IMG/VR virus record: IMGVR_UViG_3300009146_000025
Coordinates: 1 to 37,130 of that record
Source of the DNA: a virus
Strand: one strand, 5' to 3'
DNA: 37,130 nt
Shown in pieces: positions 21,730 to 28,296 of this stretch (position 1 is its first letter; each line of letters starts with the position of its first letter). The translations under genes and the position numbers were made by a program. The notes beneath the pieces were generated by a model. That model had not been told where the DNA came from. It worked only from the letters and a program-made list of their open reading frames with translations, and did not search any database.

Positions 21730-21911
21730 CCCAGCGCCCCCGCCGCGTCGAGGAAACACGACACCACCAGCCGCTCCGGGAAGCCGTTGGAGTCCACCAT
21801 CGAGTCGTCGGGCATGCCGAGCAGCGTGCACGCGGAGAGGAGCAGCCGCAGGTCGGTGAGCCGCTGCGGCTGCTCCAAGGTGAGCCGGAGGATGGCGCGC
21901 TCGTCGCTCAT
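21726..21911 (-). CDS. Hypothetical protein (61 aa)
   Basis: 61 residues, helical (EQPQRLTDLRLLLSACTLLG). ATGA overlaps both sides. No recognisable domain. Confidence 0.62.
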   Translation of the reverse strand: MSDERAILRLTLEQPQRLTDLRLLLSACTLLGMPDDSMVDSNGFPERLVVSCFLDAAGALG

Positions 21912-22075
21912 GCGTCCGGCGTCCAGTCGAAGTATTCGCGGGGCTGGTGGGTGAACTGCAAGGTGCCCTTCACCCCGTCGCTGCGGCGCACCACGACCAC
22001 GTACGGGGCGAGGAAGCCGACGACCTCGAAGTCCCGCACCACCTCGGCAGTGGTCCAGGTCTGCTCGTCGCTCAC
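21908..22075 (-). CDS. Small beta-rich protein (55 aa)
   Basis: 55 residues starting GTG with GTGA overlap; VVGFLAPYVVVVRRSDGVKG and TLQFTHQPREYFDWTP suggest a small barrel. Function unknown. Confidence 0.62.
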   Translation of the reverse strand: MSDEQTWTTAEVVRDFEVVGFLAPYVVVVRRSDGVKGTLQFTHQPREYFDWTPDA

Positions 22076-22293
22076 AGCACGGTCACCGTGCGCATGGCGC
22101 GCCGCAGGAGTTGGTCGTAGGACTCGGACTGCATCGCCCACGTGTTCCAGCGGGTCGCGTCCTCGGGGTGCCCGGCGCGGCGCAGCCCCTTGGCGACGGC
22201 TCCGATGATGGCGTAGGCGTTGCCGTCCTCGCCGCTCAACTGGACCTCCACCTCGGGGTGGGGCTTGGGCTTGGTGCTGGTCTGCTCGTCCAT
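22072..22293 (-). CDS. Hypothetical protein (73 aa), first gene of an eight-gene unit
   Basis: 73 residues with GEDGNAYAIIGAVAKGLRRA and a helical C-terminus; I have seen similar GNAFAI-type small proteins in phages without known function. ATG follows AAGGAGCACGAG. No TATAGT promoter is visible between it and the tandem hairpins upstream, so its transcription is unexplained. Confidence 0.66.
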   Translation of the reverse strand: MDEQTSTKPKPHPEVEVQLSGEDGNAYAIIGAVAKGLRRAGHPEDATRWNTWAMQSESYDQLLRRAMRTVTVL

Positions 22294-22338
22294 CTCGTGC
22301 TCCTTGTGTGGGTCGTAGCGGGTCGTTTCGGGGGGAGA

Positions 22339-22376
22339 GGGGGACGGCGGGCAGTCTCAGGGACCCGCCGTCCCCC
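22339..22376 (-). terminator. Second of two tandem strong hairpins
   Basis: GGGGGACGGCGGG pairs with CCCGCCGTCCCCC, 13 bp, 12-base loop. Lies downstream (minus sense) of the DUF932 gene. Confidence 0.75.
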
Positions 22377-22378
22377 GA

Positions 22379-22415
22379 CCGGGCGCGCTGGCTCCCCCCT
22401 CCCCAGCGCGCCCGG
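22379..22415 (-). terminator. First of two tandem strong hairpins
   Basis: CCGGGCGCGCTGG pairs with CCAGCGCGCCCGG, 13 bp, 11-base loop, starting seven bases past the DUF932 stop. Two perfect 13-bp stems in a row suggest strong expression of the gene before them. Confidence 0.8.
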
Positions 22416-22421
22416 GGTCTG

Positions 22422-23552
22422 TCAGACCGACAGCAGGTCGGTCGCCTTGCTCTCCAGCGCGTACGCCTCGTCCCCGTCGGTGACGGTCTGAGAGTAGGCA
22501 GTGATGGCGTTGGTCACGCCGCCCAGGGTCATCTGCCCGCCCTTGATGAACTGGCCCAGCACGCCGTCGATCTGCTCGGTCGTGAAGCCGAGGCGCTTGG
22601 TGTGCTCGCGCACCTCGTCCACCGTCTCCACGGGCTTGCCCGCCGCGACGTTCCACCCGTCGATCACCGTCCGCATGTACTCGACATCGAGGAACGTGCG
22701 CACCGCGTCCGAGGTCTTGGCGGTGATGAGCGCCAACTGGCGCTGCTGGGTGTCCTCGGACCAGCGGACCAGCCCGTCGTCCATCTTGCCGCCCAGGTGC
22801 ACGGCGCGCATGGCGTCCTTGGTGACGGTCATGCCGTTGCGGCAGACCTGCACGACGAGTCGCGGCGTGATCGTGAACGCCCCCCCACCCGTCTCCGAGT
22901 TGCTGATCTGGAAGCCCGCGAACAGGGTGGGGTTGTCGTCGCCCGTCTCCCCCGTGAAGGGCGAGCGGTAGCCCCGGAGCAGGTCGGGGGCGAGCGCCTT
23001 GACCTCGGGAGCAGTGACGCGGACGACCATGCGCCGCTCGGTCAGGTCGGCACCGTCGATGACGACCTCCACCCCCGCCTTGGCCACGCCGTCGAGCGCG
23101 GCGGTCAGAGCGTCGAGGTTGTCCATGATCGCGTAGGAGTTGGACAGCAGCGCGCGAGCGATGCCCGGCTCGTTCTCGTTGTCGGGCTTGAACGTGCGCA
23201 GCAGGAAGGAGCGCGGGTCGGCCTTGTCGGGGTCGCCCCCGCCGTACAGCCACCCGTTCACGTTGGCGTCGTAGAGGTCGGGGCGCTCGGCGCGCATCCG
23301 GCGGACGTACGGGAGCGGGATGTTCAACTTCTCGGCGAGGCCCTCATCGAACACGGCGGTGGGGCGGTAGCGCCCGTCGGCGCGAGTGACGCCCTCGTCG
23401 GTGAGGACGGCGGTGGACCCGGCGACGGTGATGTCGGCGTTGTCGGCCCACAGGGTCGTGGCGGGGGTGACGAGGTCGACCTTGCGCGCCTGCTGGTTCT
23501 TGAGCATGGCGGCGAGGTCACCCAGGTCGGCGTTGCGAGTCGTGATGGTCAT
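22422..23552 (-). CDS. DUF932 (phage/plasmid-like) protein
   Basis: 376 residues. The order of motifs is that of the DUF932 family: LNIPLPYVRRM, ARALLSNSYAIMDNLDALTA, GFQISNSETGGGAFTITPRL, VCRNGMTVTKDAMRAVHLGG and a helical end. The family is widespread in phages and plasmids and not firmly assigned; a DNA transaction role is suspected. ATG at 23552 has AAGGAGAACCAGC and leader element 23570-23577. It is flanked by its own promoter and by two 13-bp terminators, so it is a strong single-gene unit. Confidence 0.85.
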   Translation of the reverse strand: MTITTRNADLGDLAAMLKNQQARKVDLVTPATTLWADNADITVAGSTAVLTDEGVTRADGRYRPTAVFDEGLAEKLNIPLPYVRRMRAERPDLYDANVNGWLYGGGDPDKADPRSFLLRTFKPDNENEPGIARALLSNSYAIMDNLDALTAALDGVAKAGVEVVIDGADLTERRMVVRVTAPEVKALAPDLLRGYRSPFTGETGDDNPTLFAGFQISNSETGGGAFTITPRLVVQVCRNGMTVTKDAMRAVHLGGKMDDGLVRWSEDTQQRQLALITAKTSDAVRTFLDVEYMRTVIDGWNVAAGKPVETVDEVREHTKRLGFTTEQIDGVLGQFIKGGQMTLGGVTNAITAYSQTVTDGDEAYALESKATDLLSV

Positions 23553-23607
23553 GCTGGTTCTCCTTGTGTGGCGGGTCGTCGTGCGCTCGGTCGAGCCCAC
23601 GAGTGTA

Positions 23608-23613
23608 ACTATA
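23608..23613 (-). promoter_or_regulatory. -10 element of the DUF932 gene
   Basis: GTGTATAGTTACACTCG. No TTG-type -35: the -35 position falls in the loop of the hairpin at 23619-23647. Confidence 0.6.
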
Positions 23614-23618
23614 CACGA

Positions 23619-23647
23619 CCGGGGGGGAGCGGGTCGCACCCCCCCGG
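23619..23647 (-). terminator. Terminator of the 197-aa gene, overlapping the next promoter
   Basis: CCGGGGGGG and CCCCCCCGG, 9-bp stem, 11-base loop, five bases past the stop at 23652. The loop covers the -35 position of the DUF932 promoter. Confidence 0.7.
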
Positions 23648-23651
23648 AAGA

Positions 23652-24245
23652 TCAGGCGGTGGCGGGCGAGAGGCCCGCCTTGTCCAACTCCCGCAGGGCG
23701 CGGGTGCTGGCGTCGGCGACGGTCAGACCGTACTGGGCGGCGACGACAGCGAAGCGCTGCGAGCCCAGGCCCAGGTCGCGGGCGACGTTGCGCAGCGTGA
23801 TGTCGATGAGCGCGTCGCGGCTGCGGACCGGGGTCTCCACGCGGTCGAGCACGCGGGCGATGCGGGCCTCCCGCTCCTCGTTCTCGCGCTGCTCGCGGGT
23901 GACGTAGGTGCCCTGCTCCTTCTCGACCGCGATGGCCTTGGTGCGGACGTCGCAGTAGAGGGTGGCGGCGATGTCGGTGCCCACGCGGAGCAGGTGCGTC
24001 TCCTCGCACTTGCGGCACCAGCGGAGGTAGGTGGCACCGTCGGCGACGGGGTTGGTCGAGTAGCGGACGCGGGTCTTGGTGCTGACCTCGATGACGCCGC
24101 CCTTCACGAGCGCGATGGTGATGACGCCCTCGGCCCGCTTGTAGGCGGTGGCCATGGTGGGCTCGATGGGGGCGGACTCGGTGCCCGCGTACGCGAAGCC
24201 GACGCGGAGGTTGAGGGACTTGGCCTGGATGGTCTTGATGCTCAT
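23652..24245 (-). CDS. Hypothetical protein (197 aa)
   Basis: 197 residues: beta-rich N-terminus (NLRVGFAYAGTESAPIEPTM), a CRKCEE zinc half-site near residue 75, a charged helix (REQRENEEREARIARVLDRV) and a C-terminal part that may be a helix-turn-helix (ALIDITLRNVARDLGLGSQR). Strong own promoter with CRP-type box; possibly a DNA-binding early protein. No family recognised. Confidence 0.7.
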   Translation of the reverse strand: MSIKTIQAKSLNLRVGFAYAGTESAPIEPTMATAYKRAEGVITIALVKGGVIEVSTKTRVRYSTNPVADGATYLRWCRKCEETHLLRVGTDIAATLYCDVRTKAIAVEKEQGTYVTREQRENEEREARIARVLDRVETPVRSRDALIDITLRNVARDLGLGSQRFAVVAAQYGLTVADASTRALRELDKAGLSPATA

Positions 24246-24293
24246 GGTGGAACCTTTCGGTGGCGGGTCGGTGTGTGTTGCTCTGTGTCTACG

Positions 24294-24322
24294 ACTATAC
24301 ATGCACACCGGCGGGTGCACAA
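24294..24322 (-). promoter_or_regulatory. Promoter of the 197-aa gene
   Basis: TATAGT (24294-24299) and TTGTGC (24317-24322), spacer 17, with leader element 24262-24269 downstream. Confidence 0.8.
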
Positions 24323-24336
24323 ACTGATGTGGTGGT

Positions 24337-24711
24337 TCAGGGTGTGTGCTGGGTCACAGCCTTCGATCCGTCGTCGTCCAGCAGCCACCACCGCCCTCCG
24401 ATGAGCACCGGCACCGTGCCCGGCTCGTCCTCGGTCCACGACACCAGCCACCCCGCCTCCCGGGACTCGACCTGCTCCGCGTGGACGGCGGCATGGCACC
24501 ACGGGTGCAGCGCGAGCAGGTTGGACAGACGGTCCCCGCCGACCGTGCGGCGCTGGCGGTGGTGGCGCTCCATCCGCCCGCCCAAGTCCTTGCCGCACTT
24601 GTCGCAGCGCTGCCCGGAGCGTCGCAGCAGCGCCAGGGTGGCGTCCGCCCACTCGGCGGCGACCCAGCGCGGGGCGTCGCGGCGGCGCGGGGTGCGGCGG
24701 CGCTGTCTCAT
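24337..24711 (-). CDS. HNH endonuclease
   Basis: 124 residues. HNH core: CDKCGKDLGGRMERHHRQRR, then GGDRLSNLLALHPWCHAAVH, giving two CXXC-type zinc pairs, the His-His, the Asn and the final His. Basic N-terminus. It would nick or cut DNA; free-standing HNH proteins in phages act in homing or in packaging. Start is uncertain: ATG at 24711 has only a weak ribosome site, and a hairpin lies 20 bases upstream. The 3' end contains a CRP-type box serving the next promoter. Confidence 0.8.
   Translation of the reverse strand: MRQRRRTPRRRDAPRWVAAEWADATLALLRRSGQRCDKCGKDLGGRMERHHRQRRTVGGDRLSNLLALHPWCHAAVHAEQVESREAGWLVSWTEDEPGTVPVLIGGRWWLLDDDGSKAVTQHTP
24343..24358. promoter_or_regulatory. CRP-type box 5
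   Basis: TGTGTGCTGGGTCACA, centre 51.5 bp from the -10 edge at 24299, inside the last codons of the HNH gene. Confidence 0.6.
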
Positions 24712-24730
24712 GCTCGGCCCAGCAGACCAC

Positions 24731-24765
24731 GACGCCCGGACAGCGACGAAGGCTGCCCGGGCGTC
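24731..24765 (-). terminator. Hairpin between the 176-aa gene and the HNH gene
   Basis: GACGCCCGG pairs with CCGGGCGTC (9 bp, 17-base loop), about 100 bases past the stop at 24869. Confidence 0.6.
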
Positions 24766-24776
24766 ATCTGTGGGTC

Positions 24777-24792
24777 CGACCCGCCAAGGACG
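24777..24792. repeat. 16-bp repeat, copy 2
   Basis: CGACCCGCCAAGGACG, identical to 4495-4510, again next to a GC hairpin and before a gene with a poor ribosome site. Confidence 0.6.
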
Positions 24793-24868
24793 GGAACCAC
24801 TCCTCCGACAGAGGGAGGCGGCATGTGCGCGACTGTGAGGAAGCGACTGCCGTGCACAGCGTAGCGGG

Positions 24869-25399
24869 TCACGACAGGTCCCCGGGCTCACGGGGTCCGC
24901 CGATGATCTGGACGGTGACACGGCCCCGGGTGGTGGTCGAGTGCTCGTCCGGGTCGATGCCCAGCGCCCGCAGCACCCCCACCCGCCAGTAGCCGATCCC
25001 GGCGGCGTCGGTGAGCCAGCGCCGCACCTCCCACGGGTCGGGGATCTCGCCCTCCAACTCGGTGAGGTGCTTGTCCAGCACCAGCCCGGCGAGGGACTCG
25101 TGGTCCCACTCTTTGCGGTTCTTGGCGCGGTGCACGGCGACCACGCCCACCCCGGGCACCTCGACGTCCTGCCAGATGCCCGAGGCGCGGCGCTCGGTGA
25201 TGATGTACCGCTCCAACGCCTCCGCGACCGCGAGCACGTCGGACACCTCGTGCCGGACGTGCCGCAGCAGCAGCGCCGCCTCCTCCCAGGTGAGGTCGTC
25301 CATGTGCTTGCCCACCACGCCGTCGAGTCGTTCGATGGCCTGCCCGACGCGTTGGAGGGCCTTGGCGAGCGCCTTGCGGACTGCTGGCTCCTCGGTCAC
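24869..25399 (-). CDS. Hypothetical protein (176 aa)
   Basis: 176 residues; GTG at 25399 overlaps the upstream stop as GTGA. N-terminal long helix (RKALAKALQRVGQAIERLDG), then LTWEEAALLLRHVRHEVSDV, a middle VPGVGVVAVHRAKNRKEWDH and a C-terminal strand pair. I recognise it as a recurring actinophage early protein of unknown function, often near recombination genes. Confidence 0.7.
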   Translation of the reverse strand: MTEEPAVRKALAKALQRVGQAIERLDGVVGKHMDDLTWEEAALLLRHVRHEVSDVLAVAEALERYIITERRASGIWQDVEVPGVGVVAVHRAKNRKEWDHESLAGLVLDKHLTELEGEIPDPWEVRRWLTDAAGIGYWRVGVLRALGIDPDEHSTTTRGRVTVQIIGGPREPGDLS

Positions 25400-25593
25400 T
25401 TGCGCAGCACCGCCGTCACGATCCACCCGGGCTCCTCGGGCTCCCCGGGGTGGCGGGTCTCGCAGGGCACGCAGAACGGCGAGTCGGGTCCGTCCGTCGC
25501 TCCCGAGCAGGGTCGCCGGGAGCCGTCGGGCGCGACGATCACGCAGCAGCACGTCCACGACCCGACCCGGACAGGCGGCTCCACCGTGCTCAC
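25396..25593 (-). CDS. Cys-rich protein (65 aa)
   Basis: 65 residues, beta-rich, with WTCCCVIVAPDG, RRPCSG and FCVPCETRH: a likely zinc ribbon. GTG directly follows the upstream TAG; GAGGGAG is the ribosome site. Function unknown. Confidence 0.66.
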   Translation of the reverse strand: MSTVEPPVRVGSWTCCCVIVAPDGSRRPCSGATDGPDSPFCVPCETRHPGEPEEPGWIVTAVLRK

Positions 25594-25878
25594 CTAGGGC
25601 TCCCTCGGCTCGGGGACAGCCGCCACGGTGACGTCGGCGAACAGGTGCCACACGTACGGCCCCATCGTGAGCGACCCGATGTGCTCGCCGTCGCCGTCGA
25701 GCGGGTGCCCGGTGCCCACGATCCGCACCCAGCGGGTGAGCGCCTGGGTCTGCTCGGACTCGACGGTCCACACGGTCGGCACGCTGTCCTGGGTGGCGAC
25801 GAGCGCCACCACTCCCGCGCCGATGGGCTGGGCGTCCGCCGTGAGACGGAGAGGCCACTTCAACACCCGGCGAGTCAC
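25594..25878 (-). CDS. DUF7352-like protein (94 aa)
   Basis: 94 residues. VLKWPLRLTADAQPI, IVGTGHPLDGDGEHIGSLTM and GPYVWHLFADV match the small phage family with a GTGHP...GPFVWHLF signature (DUF7352 as I recall it). Function unknown. GTG overlaps the upstream stop as GTGA. Confidence 0.75.
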   Translation of the reverse strand: MTRRVLKWPLRLTADAQPIGAGVVALVATQDSVPTVWTVESEQTQALTRWVRIVGTGHPLDGDGEHIGSLTMGPYVWHLFADVTVAAVPEPREP

Positions 25879-26078
25879 GAGCCCTCCAACGTGTCGGCGG
25901 CTTCTTTGATGTGGGCGGCAGCCTGCCGGAGGTCACCCTCGGCGATCCGGGTGAGCATGTCGCGCCTCTCGTCGTCGTCGGTGTAGACGGCCTCGGCCTT
26001 GCACCACTGGGCGTTCTCCATCCGCTCCTCGGCCATGCTGAGGAGCGCCTCGGCCTGGTGGACGCTCTGGCGGCTCAC
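25875..26078 (-). CDS. Small helical protein (67 aa)
   Basis: 67 residues, almost wholly helical (SVHQAEALLSMAEERMENAQ, RDMLTRIAEGDLRQAAAHIK). GTG at 26078 with GTGA overlap. Unknown function. Confidence 0.64.
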   Translation of the reverse strand: MSRQSVHQAEALLSMAEERMENAQWCKAEAVYTDDDERRDMLTRIAEGDLRQAAAHIKEAADTLEGS

Positions 26079-26476
26079 TCCGCGACCGCCAGTCGACGTC
26101 GGCGCGGGGTGGGTCCCCCGGTCATCCGCTGCAAGGCTGCGAGCCGGAAGGTGGCTCGGGGCACCTTGTGGCCCGGGCTGTCGAAGTGGCCCTTGGCGAG
26201 GTAGCCGTCCACGTAGCGGTAGCCGTTCTTCAACACCTCGCCGCGCGAGTCGAGCACCTGCACCCGAGTGGTCTCGCACGACGAGCACAGCAGGGTCCGC
26301 TGGTAGGAGCGGGACTTGGAGTCGTAGGTCGCGGTGTACGAGGCCCACGCGTGTCCCAGTTCGCGGCAGTGCAGCAGGTTGGCTTCCAGGGCTGCCGCCC
26401 ACTCCTCGGGGTTGGCGTAGTGGCGGGCGTCCTCGGCCACGGGTGTCTCCTCTCGTCGTCGTGCTCGGCGGCTCAT
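26075..26476 (-). CDS. Zinc-ribbon protein (133 aa)
   Basis: 133 residues with LLHCRELGHAWASY and LLCSSCETTRVQV forming a probable four-ligand zinc ribbon, between basic termini (SRRARRREET; PTPRRRRLAVAE). The pattern HCRELGHAW...C..C is common in phage proteins of unknown function. ATGA overlap upstream. Confidence 0.7.
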   Translation of the reverse strand: MSRRARRREETPVAEDARHYANPEEWAAALEANLLHCRELGHAWASYTATYDSKSRSYQRTLLCSSCETTRVQVLDSRGEVLKNGYRYVDGYLAKGHFDSPGHKVPRATFRLAALQRMTGGPTPRRRRLAVAE

Positions 26477-26751
26477 TCGATGCCCTCGGCGCAGCGGCGC
26501 GCCTCGTGGATGCCGCCCGCCTCGTAGGCGGTCTCGTGGGTGGGGCAGCGGGTCATCAACTGCCCCAGGGGTCGGTTGGTCCAGCGGTGCTTGATGACGG
26601 TGCCACCCGGCCCTTGGTAGGCGCAGGTGGTGACCGAGCAGTACCCGGCCCGACCTAGCGCGACCGGCTCCTCCCACGAGAGCAGCGGGCGGCAGTCGGG
26701 GTCGGGGTCGCCCTGCTCGCGCATCCGGTCCTCGATCTCCGTGACGGTCAT
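26473..26751 (-). CDS. Hypothetical protein (92 aa)
   Basis: 92 residues with YCSVTTCAYQGPGGTVIKHR and MTRCPTHETAYEAGG: Cys/His spacing compatible with zinc. ATGA overlaps both sides. No family recognised. Confidence 0.66.
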   Translation of the reverse strand: MTVTEIEDRMREQGDPDPDCRPLLSWEEPVALGRAGYCSVTTCAYQGPGGTVIKHRWTNRPLGQLMTRCPTHETAYEAGGIHEARRCAEGIE

Positions 26752-26984
26752 CCGAGGAACTCCGTCGGGCCGGGCAGGGTCTTTCCGTCGCCCTGGTGGG
26801 CGTACTGCCACAGCGCCTCAGCGGTGCCGCAGGACGAGCAGATGTAGGTGGCGTTGTCGTAGCGCGAGAGCGCTCCGGGGTAGACGCCGCGTTGGACGTC
26901 GTTGGGGACCCCGCCGCCGCAGCGCGGGCAGGGGCCTGCGAACTCTGAGGACGTCGGGTCCGACTTGGGGTCGGTCGTGGGCAT
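26748..26984 (-). CDS. Zinc-ribbon protein (78 aa), head of a seven-gene unit
   Basis: CPRCGGGVPNDV and YICSSCGTAEALWQY give a classic CXXC...CXXC ribbon. ATG has GAAAGGAACCACC and the leader variant GACCCGTC at 27001-27008. First gene behind the -10 element at 27021. Confidence 0.72.
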   Translation of the reverse strand: MPTTDPKSDPTSSEFAGPCPRCGGGVPNDVQRGVYPGALSRYDNATYICSSCGTAEALWQYAHQGDGKTLPGPTEFLG

Positions 26985-27020
26985 GGTGGTTCCTTTCGGT
27001 GACGGGTCGTCGTGCTTGTG

Positions 27021-27026
27021 ACTATA
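27021..27026 (-). promoter_or_regulatory. -10 element of the seven-gene unit
   Basis: ATGTATAGTCACAAGC. No TTG-type -35; the -35 position falls in the loop of the 27030-27063 hairpin. Confidence 0.6.
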
Positions 27027-27029
27027 CAT

Positions 27030-27063
27030 GGGGAGGGGGGCGAGCGTACCCACCCCCCTCCCC
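27030..27063 (-). terminator. Terminator of the DUF6011-like gene, overlapping the next promoter
   Basis: GGGGAGGGGGG pairs with CCCCCCTCCCC, 11 bp, 12-base loop, seven bases past the stop at 27070. Confidence 0.75.
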
Positions 27064-27069
27064 CGGGGC

Positions 27070-27696
27070 TCACCGGCTGGCGATGAAGGCCCGCTGGGCG
27101 GCAGCACCCTTGGGGTACGGCCACCCGTTGTTCGTGGCGCAGATCTCGCCGTAGCCGATGAGGGCCGAGACGTGCGCGGAGAGGGTCTGCCCGCCCAGGG
27201 TGCGGCAGCAGTTGATGCAGATGTTGTGGCTGAGGCCGATGCGGGCAGCGTCGGCGGCGGTCATGGGGACGAGGCCCTCGGCGGCGAGCGAGCGGCCCAC
27301 GCCCGGCGCGTACTCCCACGATGCGCGAGCGCTGCCGTCCCAGTCGCGGGTGACGGTGAAGCGCTTGGCGTAGGTGGAGGTGCCCGCCTTGTTGGCGACG
27401 ACACGGAACGCCTCGCCGTCCTTGACGTAGAAGCCGACCTCGGCGGGAGTGTTGAGCGCGGCGGCGTCGCGGTCGGCCTTGGCGCGGTAGGCACGCTCGT
27501 CGTCCTCACGCTCGGCGCGCTGGATGGCCTCGGTGTACTCGCGGGTGGTGGAGTAGTCGGGGCAGCCCCCGATGTGCTGGGCGGCCCAGGAGCCGTTGGC
27601 GGCCTTGGCGAGCCAGCCACCCTCGGCGGCGACGCGGCCACCGCAGTCGATGCAGGTGGCGGGGTAACGGTTGGTCTTGCGGGTCATGGTGCGCAT
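27070..27696 (-). CDS. Zinc-binding protein with DUF6011-like end (208 aa)
   Basis: 208 residues. N-terminal CIDCGGRVAAEGGW plus a later GGCPDYS; middle charged helix and a beta domain (EVGFYVKDGEAFRVVANKAG); C-terminal RIGLSHNICINCCRTLGGQT with SALIGYGEICATN, the C..C...S...G.G..C pattern of DUF6011. Likely two metal sites. Single-gene unit with own promoter and terminator; function unknown. Confidence 0.75.
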   Translation of the reverse strand: MRTMTRKTNRYPATCIDCGGRVAAEGGWLAKAANGSWAAQHIGGCPDYSTTREYTEAIQRAEREDDERAYRAKADRDAAALNTPAEVGFYVKDGEAFRVVANKAGTSTYAKRFTVTRDWDGSARASWEYAPGVGRSLAAEGLVPMTAADAARIGLSHNICINCCRTLGGQTLSAHVSALIGYGEICATNNGWPYPKGAAAQRAFIASR

Positions 27697-27740
27697 GGTG
27701 TTGCTCCTTGTGTTGGCGGGTCGTTGTCGTGCTGTCTACG

Positions 27741-27769
27741 ACTATACATGCACTCCGCAGTGAACACAA
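27741..27769 (-). promoter_or_regulatory. Promoter of the DUF6011-like gene
   Basis: TATAGT (27741-27746) and TTGTGT (27764-27769), spacer 17. A short imperfect stem (CTCCGC/GCGGGAG) flanks the -35. No CRP-type box at the expected place. Confidence 0.78.
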
Positions 27770-27784
27770 ACTGGCGGGAGCAGC

Positions 27785-27820
27785 GGCGCGGGGCTGTGGA
27801 CGAAACCAGGACCCCGCGCC
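27785..27820 (-). terminator. Terminator of the 155-aa gene
   Basis: GGCGCGGGG pairs with CCCCGCGCC (9 bp), nine bases past the stop at 27829. It occupies the place where the CRP-type box lies in other units. Confidence 0.7.
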
Positions 27821-27828
27821 TCTCTCCT

Positions 27829-28296
27829 CTACGGCGTGCCGAGCACCGCGTCCACGTCGTCCAGGATGGCCTGGACGCTGCCCGGGGTCGCCTCAGGTGT
27901 CAGGTCGACCAGCGCCACGCGCGGGTCGATCCCGATGAGGTTGCCGATGCTGATGGCGGCGGCAGTGAGGCTGCGCCGTCTCGTGGCGGCGTGCGGGCTG
28001 TTCGACAGCGCCTGGTGGGCGCGGACGACCTCGGAGTAGGCGTCCCGGATGATCCGGTTCTCCCACTCCGCGATGAAGCCCTCGGGCTGGGTCGGGTGGA
28101 TGAGGAACCACGCCGAGTCCGACCCGGCTCGTCGCGCGTACAACGGGACGCCCCGCTCTCGGAGCCAGCGAGCAGCCATCTGCCGTTCGTTGCGGGTGCC
28201 GCTGGGGAGCGCGTGCGCCCGCAGCCCGTGGCCAGTCTTGGCTTTCTCTGCCACGGCTCGGAGGATGTCGAGCGCGTGGTCCGAGACGCGGCTCAC
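27829..28296 (-). CDS. Hypothetical protein (155 aa)
   Basis: 155 residues; GTG at 28296 overlaps the upstream stop as GTGA. Contains a possible winged-helix start (SDHALDILRAVAEKAKTGHG, RNERQMAARWLRERGVPLYA) and a helical end (AISIGNLIGIDPRVALVDLT). Could be a DNA-binding accessory protein; no family recognised. Confidence 0.66.
   Translation of the reverse strand: MSRVSDHALDILRAVAEKAKTGHGLRAHALPSGTRNERQMAARWLRERGVPLYARRAGSDSAWFLIHPTQPEGFIAEWENRIIRDAYSEVVRAHQALSNSPHAATRRRSLTAAAISIGNLIGIDPRVALVDLTPEATPGSVQAILDDVDAVLGTP

Noticed and set aside
22308-24404. 698-codon plus-strand frame opposite the DUF932 and 197-aa genes
   Set aside because: Runs straight through two minus-strand promoters, terminators and genes; composition is that of an antisense shadow.
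24823-24864. 13-codon plus-strand ORF with a good ribosome site (MCATVRKRLPCTA)
   Set aside because: GGGAGGCGGC precedes the ATG, but there is no plus-strand promoter and it overlaps the end region of a minus-strand gene; too short to support.
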